DNA of 19,089 nt from JAZQUM01 sp045631305. Lineage in GTDB: Bacteria > Bacillota > Clostridia > Oscillospirales > Oscillospiraceae. Position 1 is the first letter of the stretch, and every line of letters begins with the position of its first letter. The translations under genes were made by a program, and so were the position numbers. Shown here piece after piece: positions 1 to 6,391 of the stretch. The DNA lies in NCBI GenBank assembly GCA_045631305.1, contig JAZQUM010000046.1:1-19089 (forward strand), written 5' to 3'. Under the pieces are notes generated by a model. That model was given only the letters and a program-made list of their open reading frames with translations. It was not told where the DNA came from and did not search any database.

Positions 1-108
1 GGTGACAGCGCTGTAAAGAAGCAGCCCCGCAAGGTCACCAAGGTCGGCCGCAATGATCCCTGTCCCTGCGGCAGCGGCAAGAAGTATAAGCAGTGCTGCG
101 GTCGGTAA
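1..108 (+). CDS. secA: SecA preprotein translocase ATPase, C-terminal end only (partial)
   Basis: Only the last 35 codons are inside the window; the 5' part lies to the left. The frame is open from base 1 and ends at TAA 106-108. The visible tail is a basic linker followed by a SEC-C zinc motif, with NDPCPCGSGKKYKQCC near the end, which carries the CxC...CC metal ligands. In SecA this tail binds zinc and contacts SecB or the ribosome and membrane lipids. SEC-C tails also occur on unrelated proteins, so SecA is the most likely but not the only reading. The basic stretch just before the motif and the following secretion-type genes fit SecA. The next gene starts 5 nt after the stop. Confidence 0.8.
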   Translation, partial: GDSAVKKQPRKVTKVGRNDPCPCGSGKKYKQCCGR

Positions 109-113
109 ATGCC

Positions 114-536
114 ATGAAAAAACTGTTTGCTCTTCTCTTGGCCCTTTCCATCGTTTTCGCCCTTTGCGCCTGCAGCAGCACCAGTACTATCTCCGTTCCC
201 GACGGGCTGGATAAAAACACCCTGATCCTCTCAGGTCAGGCTGTGGTCACCAAGCTCAACCGCAGTGAGTATGCTGCCGTGCAGGAAATGCTCCGCGAAG
301 ATGTGGCCGCTTCTCTCAGCGAAGGCGCTGTGGAAGATATGGTAAAAGAATATCTTGACGGTGCGGGAGAATTTGAAAAATTCTCCTCCACCGAAGCCTT
401 TGGCAAAACCGATACTTCCAGCGGCGAAGAATATGCTGTTGTGATGGTGGTTGCCAAGTATGACCGCGACAAACTCACCTTCCATGTGGGTTTTGACACC
501 AATATGCAGCTGATCGGTCTTTCTGTGGAAAGCTAA
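114..536 (+). CDS. Small lipoprotein, DUF3887-like
   Basis: A 140-residue protein. It begins with a classical lipoprotein signal peptide: MKK, then a hydrophobic stretch LFALLLALSIVFAL, then the lipobox LCAC with the acylated cysteine at about residue 20. The rest is a mixed alpha/beta domain of about 110 residues whose layout resembles DUF3887: a helix on the pattern AVVTKLNRSEY, a helical middle, and C-terminal strands ending FDTNMQLIGLSVES. DUF3887 function is not established; members are small exported proteins, sometimes fused to hydrolases. I chose ATG 114 rather than the upstream in-frame ATG at 93, because 93 lies inside secA and would put seven extra residues before the signal peptide. 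It probably shares a transcript with secA and is translated by coupling, since no strong ribosome binding site is seen. Confidence 0.75.
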   Translation: MKKLFALLLALSIVFALCACSSTSTISVPDGLDKNTLILSGQAVVTKLNRSEYAAVQEMLREDVAASLSEGAVEDMVKEYLDGAGEFEKFSSTEAFGKTDTSSGEEYAVVMVVAKYDRDKLTFHVGFDTNMQLIGLSVES

Positions 537-548
537 TAAAGGAGCTTT

Positions 549-1364
549 ATGAATTCTTTCTCTCTCCGTGAACAAAACGGCGTCACTTATCTCACCTCCG
601 CCCTTCTCTCCGATGCCGATGCTATTTCCCACGGCTTTTCTACCCGCAAGGGCGGTGTCAGCAAAGCCCCTTGGGATTCCTTGAATCTGGGTGTCAGCCG
701 CGGTGATGATTTGGAGGATGTGCGGGAGAATTACCGCCGTTTCTGTGCCGTCATCGGTACAGACGAAAAGCGGGTAGTCCTCTCTCAGCAAGAACATCTG
801 GATAACATCCGCCTTGTCACGGAAGAAGATGTGGGCAAAGGTCTTTGGCGCAAACGGGATTACACCCATATCGATGCCCTCCTTTGCAACACCCCCAATA
901 TTCCCCTTGTAATTTTTTCTGCCGATTGCGGCATTATCCTTCTTCACGATCCTGTGACCCGCTCTATCGGCGCTGTCCACGCCGGGTGGCGCGGTGTGGC
1001 ACAAGGCATCGTGCGCAAGGCGGTTCTTGCCATGCAGGAAACCTTTGGTGCAGACCCTGCCAACATTCTATCAGCCATCGGCCCCGCCATCAGCCAATGC
1101 TGTTTTGAAACGGATGAAGATGTTCCCATCGCCATGCGTGAAGCACTGGGGGGTGCAGCAGAACCCTTTATTGTAAAAAAAGATGCCAAGTGGCATCTGG
1201 ATCTCAAAAGCATCAATGCCTATTGGCTCACCTCTGCAGGTGTCGACCCGCAGCATATCGATATCTGCGATTACTGCACAGCATGTAATCCCGACCTTTT
1301 CTGGTCACACCGTAAAATGGGCAACATTCGTGGCGCGCAAATTGCCATGATTGCCCTGAAATAG
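549..1364 (+). CDS. pgeF: PgeF/YfiH family (LACC1-like) protein
   Basis: A 271-residue protein of the YfiH/LACC1 family, formerly called polyphenol oxidase or multicopper laccase. Family members are purine nucleoside phosphorylases/adenosine deaminases, and E. coli YfiH (PgeF) corrects misincorporated L-serine in peptidoglycan precursors. Hallmarks seen: HGFSTRKGGVS near residue 28, a His in the QQEH motif (about 83), Cys in FSADCG (about 127), and VHAGWRG with His about 144. These three are the zinc-site ligands of the family. The C-terminal CNPDLFWSHR block is also typical. The length matches the family. A clear AAAGGAG ribosome binding site ends 4 nt before the ATG. It lies 12 nt after the lipoprotein stop, so it is probably cotranscribed. 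Whether this copy acts on nucleosides or on peptidoglycan precursors cannot be told. Confidence 0.9.
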   Translation: MNSFSLREQNGVTYLTSALLSDADAISHGFSTRKGGVSKAPWDSLNLGVSRGDDLEDVRENYRRFCAVIGTDEKRVVLSQQEHLDNIRLVTEEDVGKGLWRKRDYTHIDALLCNTPNIPLVIFSADCGIILLHDPVTRSIGAVHAGWRGVAQGIVRKAVLAMQETFGADPANILSAIGPAISQCCFETDEDVPIAMREALGGAAEPFIVKKDAKWHLDLKSINAYWLTSAGVDPQHIDICDYCTACNPDLFWSHRKMGNIRGAQIAMIALK

Positions 1365-1384
1365 TTTTACCGAAAGGAGCTGCC

Positions 1385-2917
1385 ATGAACGCAAAACGAT
1401 TGAGCGCACTGGCGCTCCTTCTTCTTTTCCTTCTTGCAACCCTCACAGGCTGTTGGGATTCTGAACTGGAAGAGGAAGAACCTATTTTAGGTAATGTTTC
1501 CGATACGGAGCAGGAGGAAGAACCTCCCGCTGAAGAACCCACAGGCCTAAATTCCTTTACTCTCCCCTATTTTTCTAAAAAAACCTTGGATCCCATTTCT
1601 TGCGAAGTCGGTACGCAGCAGGCACTTGCCTCCCTTTTATACGAAGGTCTTTTCGTGCTGGATGAATCTTTTTCGCCGAAAAATGTGCTCTGCAAAAGCT
1701 ACACTTATGATTCCGCTTCTGCAACCTATACATTTACCCTCTCTGAAACGGCTGTTTTCAGCGACGGAACACCTGTCGGCCCGCAGGATGTACTTGCCAC
1801 TTTCCAGCGCGCTGCCCTATCAGAGCGCTATAGCGCCCGCTTTTCCGGCGTCACTTCTATGGACATTTCCGGAAACAAACTTGTTGTCACCTTAAGTACA
1901 AACAACACCTTCTTCCCTGCCTTGCTGGATATTCCCATTGTCAAAGCGGGAACCGAGACACAGCGTATTCCGGTAGGCAGCGGCCCTTACGTAGTTTCTG
2001 ATGACGGAAACGGTGAAGCACTTATCCCCAACGAAAAGTGGTGGCAGGAAAAGCCCCTTCCCGTTGAAAAGATCCCTCTTTCTCCCAATTCCGACGCCGA
2101 AACTTTGGTCTATCAGTTTAACTCCCGCCAGATTCAATGCCTGACCACCGATCTTACCGGCAGCGCACCCCTTGTTGTCAGCGGTAATGTTTCTTTCCGC
2201 GATTATCCTACTTCTACCATGCTTTATGTAGGATTCAACACCGCTTCTTCCCGCTTTTCCGATGCAGCTCTGCGCCGCGCTGTAAGCCTTGGCTTTAACC
2301 GAAAAACCATTGTCAGTGCATATCTTTCCGACCACGCCCTTCCCGCTTCCTATCCCATTTCTCCCACCTGCGAGCGTTATCCCAAGGCGAAAGAAAGTTA
2401 CTCCCATGACGAATTCACCACTGCTATGGAGTCACTGGACCTTGGCAGTTTCAGGCCTACAGTTACCTTATTGGTTCATGCAGGCAATTCCGTAAACGAA
2501 AAGGTAGCAGCTTATATTGCCACTGCACTGGAAGATTATTTTTATGTGAAAGTACTTTCTCTTCCCTGGGAAGACTATCTCGCCCGACTCCAAAGCGGCA
2601 ATTTCGATCTCTATCTTGCCCAAACCCGTATAACGGCTGATTGGAATACCGCTCCCCTCCTTGCAACTTCCGGAAGACTCAATTACGGCAGATACAGCAA
2701 CGCCACCCTGGAGCAGTTTTTTGTAGGAATGCAGGCCGGCAGCGATGCAGCTGCCTCTCAGTTTTATAAAACCTTTGCACAGGAGATTCCTATCGCCCCG
2801 CTGTGTTTCAAGCAGGAAACGGTAATTGTTCCCTCTTCCCATGTTTCCAATGTTTCTCCCAGTCCTTCTTCCCCGTTCTATGGCTTTGAAAATTGGAACA
2901 TTGATCTTACCGCATAA
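1385..2917 (+). CDS. ABC transporter substrate-binding lipoprotein, family 5 (oligopeptide/dipeptide type)
   Basis: A 510-residue exported lipoprotein. The signal peptide ends in the lipobox LTGC with Cys 23. A strongly acidic linker rich in Glu follows (residues about 26-50), probably a flexible tether. The body matches the SBP_bac_5 fold: YEGLFVLD and FSDGTPVGPQDVLATFQRA in the N-terminal lobe, PVGSGPYVV at the hinge region, then YVGFNT and ALRRAVSLGFNRKTIV in the second lobe. Such proteins capture peptides, nickel chelates or sugars outside the membrane for an ABC importer. No permease or ATPase gene is adjacent, so it is an orphan whose partner and ligand are unknown. The AAAGGAG site lies 6 nt before the ATG. 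It is the last gene before the terminator at 2916-2956. Confidence 0.9.
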   Translation: MNAKRLSALALLLLFLLATLTGCWDSELEEEEPILGNVSDTEQEEEPPAEEPTGLNSFTLPYFSKKTLDPISCEVGTQQALASLLYEGLFVLDESFSPKNVLCKSYTYDSASATYTFTLSETAVFSDGTPVGPQDVLATFQRAALSERYSARFSGVTSMDISGNKLVVTLSTNNTFFPALLDIPIVKAGTETQRIPVGSGPYVVSDDGNGEALIPNEKWWQEKPLPVEKIPLSPNSDAETLVYQFNSRQIQCLTTDLTGSAPLVVSGNVSFRDYPTSTMLYVGFNTASSRFSDAALRRAVSLGFNRKTIVSAYLSDHALPASYPISPTCERYPKAKESYSHDEFTTAMESLDLGSFRPTVTLLVHAGNSVNEKVAAYIATALEDYFYVKVLSLPWEDYLARLQSGNFDLYLAQTRITADWNTAPLLATSGRLNYGRYSNATLEQFFVGMQAGSDAAASQFYKTFAQEIPIAPLCFKQETVIVPSSHVSNVSPSPSSPFYGFENWNIDLTA

Positions 2918-2956
2918 AAAAGATCCCTGCAGGAATTTCCTGCAGGGATCTTTTTT
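2916..2956. terminator. Bidirectional intrinsic terminator between the SBP gene and lexA
   Basis: A near-perfect 41-nt palindrome. The arm AGATCCCTGCAGGAA (2921-2935) pairs with TTCCTGCAGGGATCT (2937-2951). It is flanked by a run of A on the left and T on the right, so a U-tract follows the stem in both directions. It overlaps the stop codon of the + strand gene and ends 7 nt before the lexA stop codon, so it can terminate both convergent transcripts. Confidence 0.95.
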
Positions 2957-2963
2957 ATTAACA

Positions 2964-3605
2964 TTAATAGCGGCGCACCACAGCGGCAACTTTTCCCAAA
3001 ATAGAGGCATATTTACCGTCGATAGGTTGGTAGTCGGGATTTTCAGGCAGAAGCCATGTTTCGCCGTTTTTGCGGCTCAAACGCTTCACCGTGGCCTCAT
3101 CTTCCAAAAGCGCCACCACGATTTCTCCGTTATGCGCTGTTTCCTGCTTGTGGACTACTACTAAATCATCCGGCAGAATACCGGCATAAAGCATAGATTC
3201 GCCGCGCACACGAAGCGCAAAGTATTCTCCGTCCCGGCCGCCGGTATCGAAGGTGAGATAATCTTCAATACATTCCTGAGCAAGGATAGGGGAACCTGCC
3301 GCAACATTACCTACAATAGGCACCTGATTACCCACAGATTCTGCTTCTGCAACAGGTGCAACCACCTCTGCAGCCGCTCCAGAAGCCCGAACCTCCTGCG
3401 TCAATGCAAGAGCGCGGCCCTTACCGGCAGATTTTTCAATATAGCCCGCCTCTTCCAAGTGCTTGAGATGGAAATGCACCGTGGAGGGAGACTTCAAACC
3501 TACCGCGTCGCAAATTTCCCGCACAGAAGGTGGGTAACCCTGGGTGCGAATAGTTTCTGCAATATGATCATAGATCTTCTGCTGCATTTTAGAAAGTTTG
3601 TTCAT
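2964..3605 (-). CDS. lexA: LexA, SOS-response repressor and self-cleaving peptidase
   Basis: A 213-residue protein. The N-terminal winged-helix DNA-binding domain spans residues 1-68 and includes the recognition segment SPSTVHFHLKHLEEAGYI, characteristic of the Gram-positive (DinR) type. An Ala/Val-rich linker follows, then the S24 peptidase domain. The autocleavage site Ala103-Gly104 sits in NVAAGSP; the catalytic Ser137 is in RGESM and the catalytic Lys174 in EATVKRL. RecA filaments stimulate cleavage after DNA damage, which derepresses SOS genes. The start ATG at 3605 follows a GGAGG site (3613-3617) by 7 nt. The upstream promoter carries a LexA box over its -35, so the gene is probably autoregulated. 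Its right-hand neighbour secG is divergent. Confidence 0.97.
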   Translation of the reverse strand: MNKLSKMQQKIYDHIAETIRTQGYPPSVREICDAVGLKSPSTVHFHLKHLEEAGYIEKSAGKGRALALTQEVRASGAAAEVVAPVAEAESVGNQVPIVGNVAAGSPILAQECIEDYLTFDTGGRDGEYFALRVRGESMLYAGILPDDLVVVHKQETAHNGEIVVALLEDEATVKRLSRKNGETWLLPENPDYQPIDGKYASILGKVAAVVRRY

Positions 3606-3645
3606 TGCGCAGCCTCCATTCTCATGCTCATAATATGGTAGTTAT

Positions 3646-3674
3646 ATTTTAACATACATTTGCCCAAAATGCAA
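3646..3674 (-). promoter_or_regulatory. Predicted lexA promoter
   Basis: On the minus strand a -35 TTGCAT (3669-3674) and a -10 TAAAAT (3646-3651) are separated by exactly 17 nt. Both match the sigma-A consensus well. The -10 lies about 40 nt upstream of the lexA ATG. Confidence 0.8.
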
Positions 3675-3684
3675 CATTTGTTCC
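3671..3684 (-). promoter_or_regulatory. Predicted LexA operator (SOS box)
   Basis: The minus strand reads GGAACAAATGTTGC, close to the Gram-positive SOS consensus CGAACRNRYGTTYG: the central GAAC-N4-GTT is intact and only the outer positions differ. It overlaps the -35 hexamer of the lexA promoter, so a bound LexA dimer would block RNA polymerase. It lies 23 nt outside the secG -35, so control of secG is less likely. Confidence 0.7.
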
Positions 3685-3706
3685 ATTTATTTTTCGTATA
3701 TTTTTC

Positions 3707-3735
3707 TTGCATTTGCAAACCATGTGTGCTATCAT
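3707..3735 (+). promoter_or_regulatory. Predicted secG promoter
   Basis: On the + strand -35 TTGCAT (3707-3712) and -10 TATCAT (3730-3735) are 17 nt apart. Transcription would begin near 3742, leaving a leader of about 65 nt before the secG ATG. Divergent from the lexA promoter. Confidence 0.7.
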
Positions 3736-3806
3736 GTCTAAATGTATGGTAAAGTAATTTATTATGTCTTTGCATATATCAACAATAGATGGAGGATCTC
3801 ACAAGC

Positions 3807-4037
3807 ATGGTTACGTTTTTCACTATTCTGCAGGTAATTGCGGGTCTCACCGTTATCCTCGCTGTTCTGTTCCAGTCTGGCAAGTCTGCTGGTCTCTCCG
3901 GTGCTATCGCCGGCGCAGCTGACTCTTTCATGTCCAAGGGCAACGCTAAGACCTTTGACGCTAAGCTCGCTCGTGCCACCAAGTGGATCGGTGCAGCATT
4001 CATGGTTCTCACCCTGGTTCTCTGCTGCCTGCACTAA
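3807..4037 (+). CDS. secG: SecG, preprotein translocase subunit
   Basis: A 76-residue membrane protein with two hydrophobic segments (about residues 3-20 and 55-75) joined by the diagnostic loop LFQSGKSAGLSGAIAG. SecG associates with SecYE and helps the SecA-driven translocation cycle. I start at ATG 3807: an upstream in-frame ATG at 3789 overlaps the GGAGG site (3791-3795), which is well placed, 11 nt before 3807. In many Firmicutes secG is followed by rnr and smpB; here it is monocistronic, with its own promoter and terminator. Confidence 0.95.
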   Translation: MVTFFTILQVIAGLTVILAVLFQSGKSAGLSGAIAGAADSFMSKGNAKTFDAKLARATKWIGAAFMVLTLVLCCLH

Positions 4038-4049
4038 TTGAAAACGCGC

Positions 4050-4080
4050 AAAAGCACCATCTTTCGATGGTGCTTTTTTT
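4050..4080. terminator. Bidirectional intrinsic terminator after secG
   Basis: AAAAGCACCATC (4050-4061), loop TTTC, GATGGTGCTTTT (4066-4077), then more T. The 12-bp stem has A on one side and T on the other, so it can serve both secG and the convergent deacetylase gene, whose stop codon is at 4079-4081. Confidence 0.93.
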
Positions 4081-4819
4081 ATTTCAGTGTAGCCTCAGAG
4101 CCGTCCCCTTTTCGATAAAGCACACCACTTGCAACATCAACGCCATTTTTCTCCAGTAGTTCTTCCACCGTTACAAATTCATAGCCGCGACTTTGCATGA
4201 TTGCCACAAACTCCAGCGCCGCTTCCACAGTTGTAGAATAAATATCATGCATAAGCACGATATCCCCGTCTTCTGCCAAAAGTGCGGCAGAAAGCACAGC
4301 TTCTGTCTTCTGCGTCAGCCAATCTTGCGTATCTACTGACCAGTAAACCATGGGGACGCGGATCTCATTTTTCACTTCCTCTGTAATATATCCCCAGGGC
4401 GGCCGCACCCAGTAGCAACCGTCATCCAAAATGCCGCAAAGCAGATCGTTATTCTTTTTGATGTTGGCTATGGCTTCGCTCGTACTTCCTTCACTCAAAT
4501 CTATATGCTCGTAAGTATGGTTGCCCACCTGATGTCCCTCTTTCTGCATCCGTACCACGATCTCCTTATTTTCTTCTGCCATAATACCCACCACAAAAAA
4601 GGTGGCTTTTGCCCCCAAATCTTTCAGTCCATCTAATAAAAGTGGTGTGGTGGCGGGATGAGGTCCATCATCAAAAGTCAAAGCAATATACTTTTTCTCT
4701 GCCCTTACCTCTGCTTCTCCCGAAACATCTGCAACTTCCCTCTCCCAGGCTGCAAGACTGATAATGGCACAAAATAACATCAAAACAAACCATATTCCGC
4801 CGTTTTTAATGGAACTCAA
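4079..4819 (-). CDS. Polysaccharide deacetylase (carbohydrate esterase family 4), membrane-anchored or secreted
   Basis: A 246-residue protein with an N-terminal hydrophobic segment (about residues 9-24) that acts as signal anchor or signal peptide, then a NodB homology domain. All five CE4 motifs are present: TFDDGP (48-53; catalytic base and metal Asp), HTYEH (101-105; metal His pair), RPPWG (139-143), DTQDW (163-167) and LMHD with His 191. The enzyme removes N- or O-acetyl groups from a cell-wall or extracellular glycan, most often peptidoglycan N-acetylglucosamine or chitin-like oligomers; which one cannot be told. The start is TTG at 4817-4819, behind an AAGGAAGGGAG purine-rich site; the first internal ATG would cut into the membrane segment. 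It lies just downstream of the ribosomal operon terminator on the same strand but is probably a separate unit. Confidence 0.93.
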   Translation of the reverse strand: MSSIKNGGIWFVLMLFCAIISLAAWEREVADVSGEAEVRAEKKYIALTFDDGPHPATTPLLLDGLKDLGAKATFFVVGIMAEENKEIVVRMQKEGHQVGNHTYEHIDLSEGSTSEAIANIKKNNDLLCGILDDGCYWVRPPWGYITEEVKNEIRVPMVYWSVDTQDWLTQKTEAVLSAALLAEDGDIVLMHDIYSTTVEAALEFVAIMQSRGYEFVTVEELLEKNGVDVASGVLYRKGDGSEATLK

Positions 4820-4847
4820 CTCCCTTCCTTTGCGAAGTTAGTATGGC

Positions 4848-4861
4848 ATTTTGCGCAAAAT
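4848..4861. repeat. 14-bp perfect palindrome upstream of the deacetylase gene
   Basis: ATTTTGCGCAAAAT is a perfect inverted repeat about 29 nt upstream of the TTG start, in the only non-coding stretch before that gene. It could be an operator for a dimeric regulator; no regulator is identified and chance is possible in AT-rich DNA. Confidence 0.4.
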
Positions 4862-4888
4862 AAATCCGTCTTGTGTGCTTTTGAAATA

Positions 4889-4938
4889 TAATAAAAAAGC
4901 CCTTTTGCATGGTCTCGAGATCCCATGCAAAAGGGCTT
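4889..4938 (-). terminator. Intrinsic terminator of the ribosomal superoperon
   Basis: On the minus strand AAGCCCTTTTGCATGG (complement of 4923-4938) pairs with the complement of 4897-4912: a 16-bp stem with a 10-nt loop that itself contains TCTCGAGA, followed by TTTTTTATTATAT. It begins 15 nt after the rplQ stop and ends the long operon. Confidence 0.95.
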
Positions 4939-4953
4939 CTTCAATTCAGTTGC

Positions 4954-5298
4954 TTACTTTACCAGCTCGATCATAGCGGTTTCAGCAGCATCGCCGCGGC
5001 GAACGCCGGTGCGGATGATGCGGGTGTAACCACCGTTACGGTCTGCATAGCTGGGAGCGATCTCCTTGAACAGCTTCTTGCAAACGTCTTCTCTGGTGAT
5101 GAAGCTCATAGCCTGGCGATAGGCAGCCAGATCACTCTTCTTGCCCAGAGTGATCATCTTTTCAGCCAGGGGACGAATTTCCTTGGCGCGGGTGATGGTG
5201 GTTTCCATCTTGCCGTAATCCAGGAAATCAGTGACCTGCTGACGGAGCATCGCCATACGCTGGTCGGTAGTCTTACCGAGCTTACGAGTTCCGGGCAT
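4954..5298 (-). CDS. rplQ: 50S ribosomal protein L17
   Basis: A 114-residue protein with the L17 pattern: MPGTRKLGKTTDQRMAMLR at the start, ETTITRAKEIRPLAEKMITL in the middle and GGYTRI near the end. L17 binds 23S rRNA near the exit side of the large subunit. The length matches the family (about 110-130). A GGAGG site precedes the ATG. It is the last gene of the operon, 49 nt after rpoA, the usual partner in Firmicutes. The transcript ends at the terminator 15 nt downstream; no cobalt/energy-coupling transporter genes follow, unlike many Firmicutes. Confidence 0.97.
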   Translation of the reverse strand: MPGTRKLGKTTDQRMAMLRQQVTDFLDYGKMETTITRAKEIRPLAEKMITLGKKSDLAAYRQAMSFITREDVCKKLFKEIAPSYADRNGGYTRIIRTGVRRGDAAETAMIELVK

Positions 5299-5327
5299 GT
5301 TGGTTTCCTCCTTGTAAGGATATTCTT

Positions 5328-5343
5328 ATTCTGCGAACAGAAT
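5328..5343 (-). other. Small UUCG-loop hairpin in the rpoA-rplQ spacer
   Basis: On the minus strand ATTCTG-TTCG-CAGAAT forms a 6-bp stem with a UUCG loop, 4 nt after the rpoA stop codon. No U-tract follows directly, so it is not a terminator; it may stabilise or punctuate the mRNA. Confidence 0.45.
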
Positions 5344-5347
5344 CCGA

Positions 5348-6298
5348 TTAGTTCTTTTCTTCGTCGGCCAGGGAAAGACCCATCATAGCCAACTTGTTGA
5401 CAACTTCTTCCAGGGACTTACGGCCCAGGTTGCGAACCTTCATCATTTCGTCTTCGGTCTTGGAAATCAGATCTTCAACGGTGTTGATGTTAGCACGCTT
5501 GAGGCAATTGAAGCTACGGACAGAAAGATCCAGTTCTTCAATAGTCAGTTCCAGTACCTTATCACGCTGTGCTTCGGCCTTTTCCACAACAGTGGACTTA
5601 GAGCCCACGGTTTCGGACAGGTCAGTGAACAGGGTGAAGTGGTCGCACAAAATCTTTGCGCCAAGGGAAACTGCATCTCTGGCAGAAATCGTGCCATCGG
5701 TCCAGACTTCCAGCGTCAGCTTATCGAAGTCCGTCATGTTACCCACGCGAGTGTTTTCCACGGTGTAGTTCACCTTGTACACGGGAGTGTAGATGGAGTC
5801 TACGGGGATGAGACCGATGATGGTCTGCTCAGGCTTGTTGCGATCTGCGGAAACATAGCCGCGGCCGTGGCTGAGGGTGATTTCCATGTTCAGCGTAGCG
5901 CCGCTGTCAAGAGAAGCGATGTGCATTTCGGGGTTGAGGATTTCAACTTCACCGTCGCACTTGATATCGCCTGCAGTTACTTCACAAGGACCAACTGCTT
6001 CGATATACACGGTCTTAACACCTTCGCTGTACAGCTTGGTGATAAGGCTCTTAACATTCAGGACGATTTCCGTAACATCTTCCTTCACACCGGGGATCGT
6101 GGAAAATTCATGCTGAACACCAGCGATCTTGATGGAAGTAGCTGCGGTGCCGGGCAGAGAAGAGAGCAGGATGCGACGGAGCGCATTGCCCAAAGTCGTG
6201 CCGTAGCCGCGTTCCAGAGGTTCGATCACATACTTGCCATAGGTAGCATCACCAGGCACTTCGATACACTCAATCTGGGGCTTTTCAATTTCGATCAT
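5348..6298 (-). CDS. rpoA: DNA-directed RNA polymerase alpha subunit
   Basis: A 316-residue protein. The N-terminal dimerisation domain contains ERGYGTTLGNALRRILLSSLPG-type sequence (about residues 29-50), the signature of the assembly platform for beta and beta-prime. After a linker at about 230-245, the C-terminal domain carries two helix-hairpin-helix-like elements (NCLKRANINTVEDLI and VRNLGRKSLEEVVNKL), which bind UP elements and activators. I start at ATG 6296-6298, which follows GGAGGG by 9 nt; an upstream in-frame ATG at 6340 would add 14 unconserved residues and has no ribosome site. It lies 93 nt after rpsD, the second largest gap of the operon, with a hairpin in between. Confidence 0.98.
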   Translation of the reverse strand: MIEIEKPQIECIEVPGDATYGKYVIEPLERGYGTTLGNALRRILLSSLPGTAATSIKIAGVQHEFSTIPGVKEDVTEIVLNVKSLITKLYSEGVKTVYIEAVGPCEVTAGDIKCDGEVEILNPEMHIASLDSGATLNMEITLSHGRGYVSADRNKPEQTIIGLIPVDSIYTPVYKVNYTVENTRVGNMTDFDKLTLEVWTDGTISARDAVSLGAKILCDHFTLFTDLSETVGSKSTVVEKAEAQRDKVLELTIEELDLSVRSFNCLKRANINTVEDLISKTEDEMMKVRNLGRKSLEEVVNKLAMMGLSLADEEKN

Positions 6299-6327
6299 GC
6301 AGTAGTACCCTCCTTCATTCTCAGTGC

Positions 6328-6354
6328 GGAGCGAAACCATAAGGGTTTCGCTCC
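6328..6354 (-). other. Perfect 11-bp stem-loop in the rpsD-rpoA spacer
   Basis: GGAGCGAAACC (6328-6338) and GGTTTCGCTCC (6344-6354) form a perfect inverted repeat with a 5-nt loop. On the transcribed minus strand it sits between the rpsD stop and the rpoA ribosome site, with no U-tract after it, so it is not a classical terminator. It could be a processing or stability element, or a regulator binding site. Confidence 0.7.
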
Positions 6355-6391
6355 TTGTTTAGTTCCGTTGCTATTGAGGGCGTCCACCCTA

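Noticed and set aside
231..1004. 257-codon minus strand open frame opposite the DUF3887 lipoprotein and pgeF
   Set aside because: Both + strand genes have convincing motifs and signals; the antisense frame spans their junction and has no recognisable domain.
4079..4819. Polysaccharide deacetylase as the last gene of the ribosomal operon
   Set aside because: A strong 16-bp-stem terminator with a T-run lies between rplQ and this gene, so read-through should be low.
6299..6340. N-terminal extension of RpoA by 14 residues
   Set aside because: The GGAGGG site lies within it and is correctly spaced for the ATG at 6298; the added residues do not resemble any alpha subunit.
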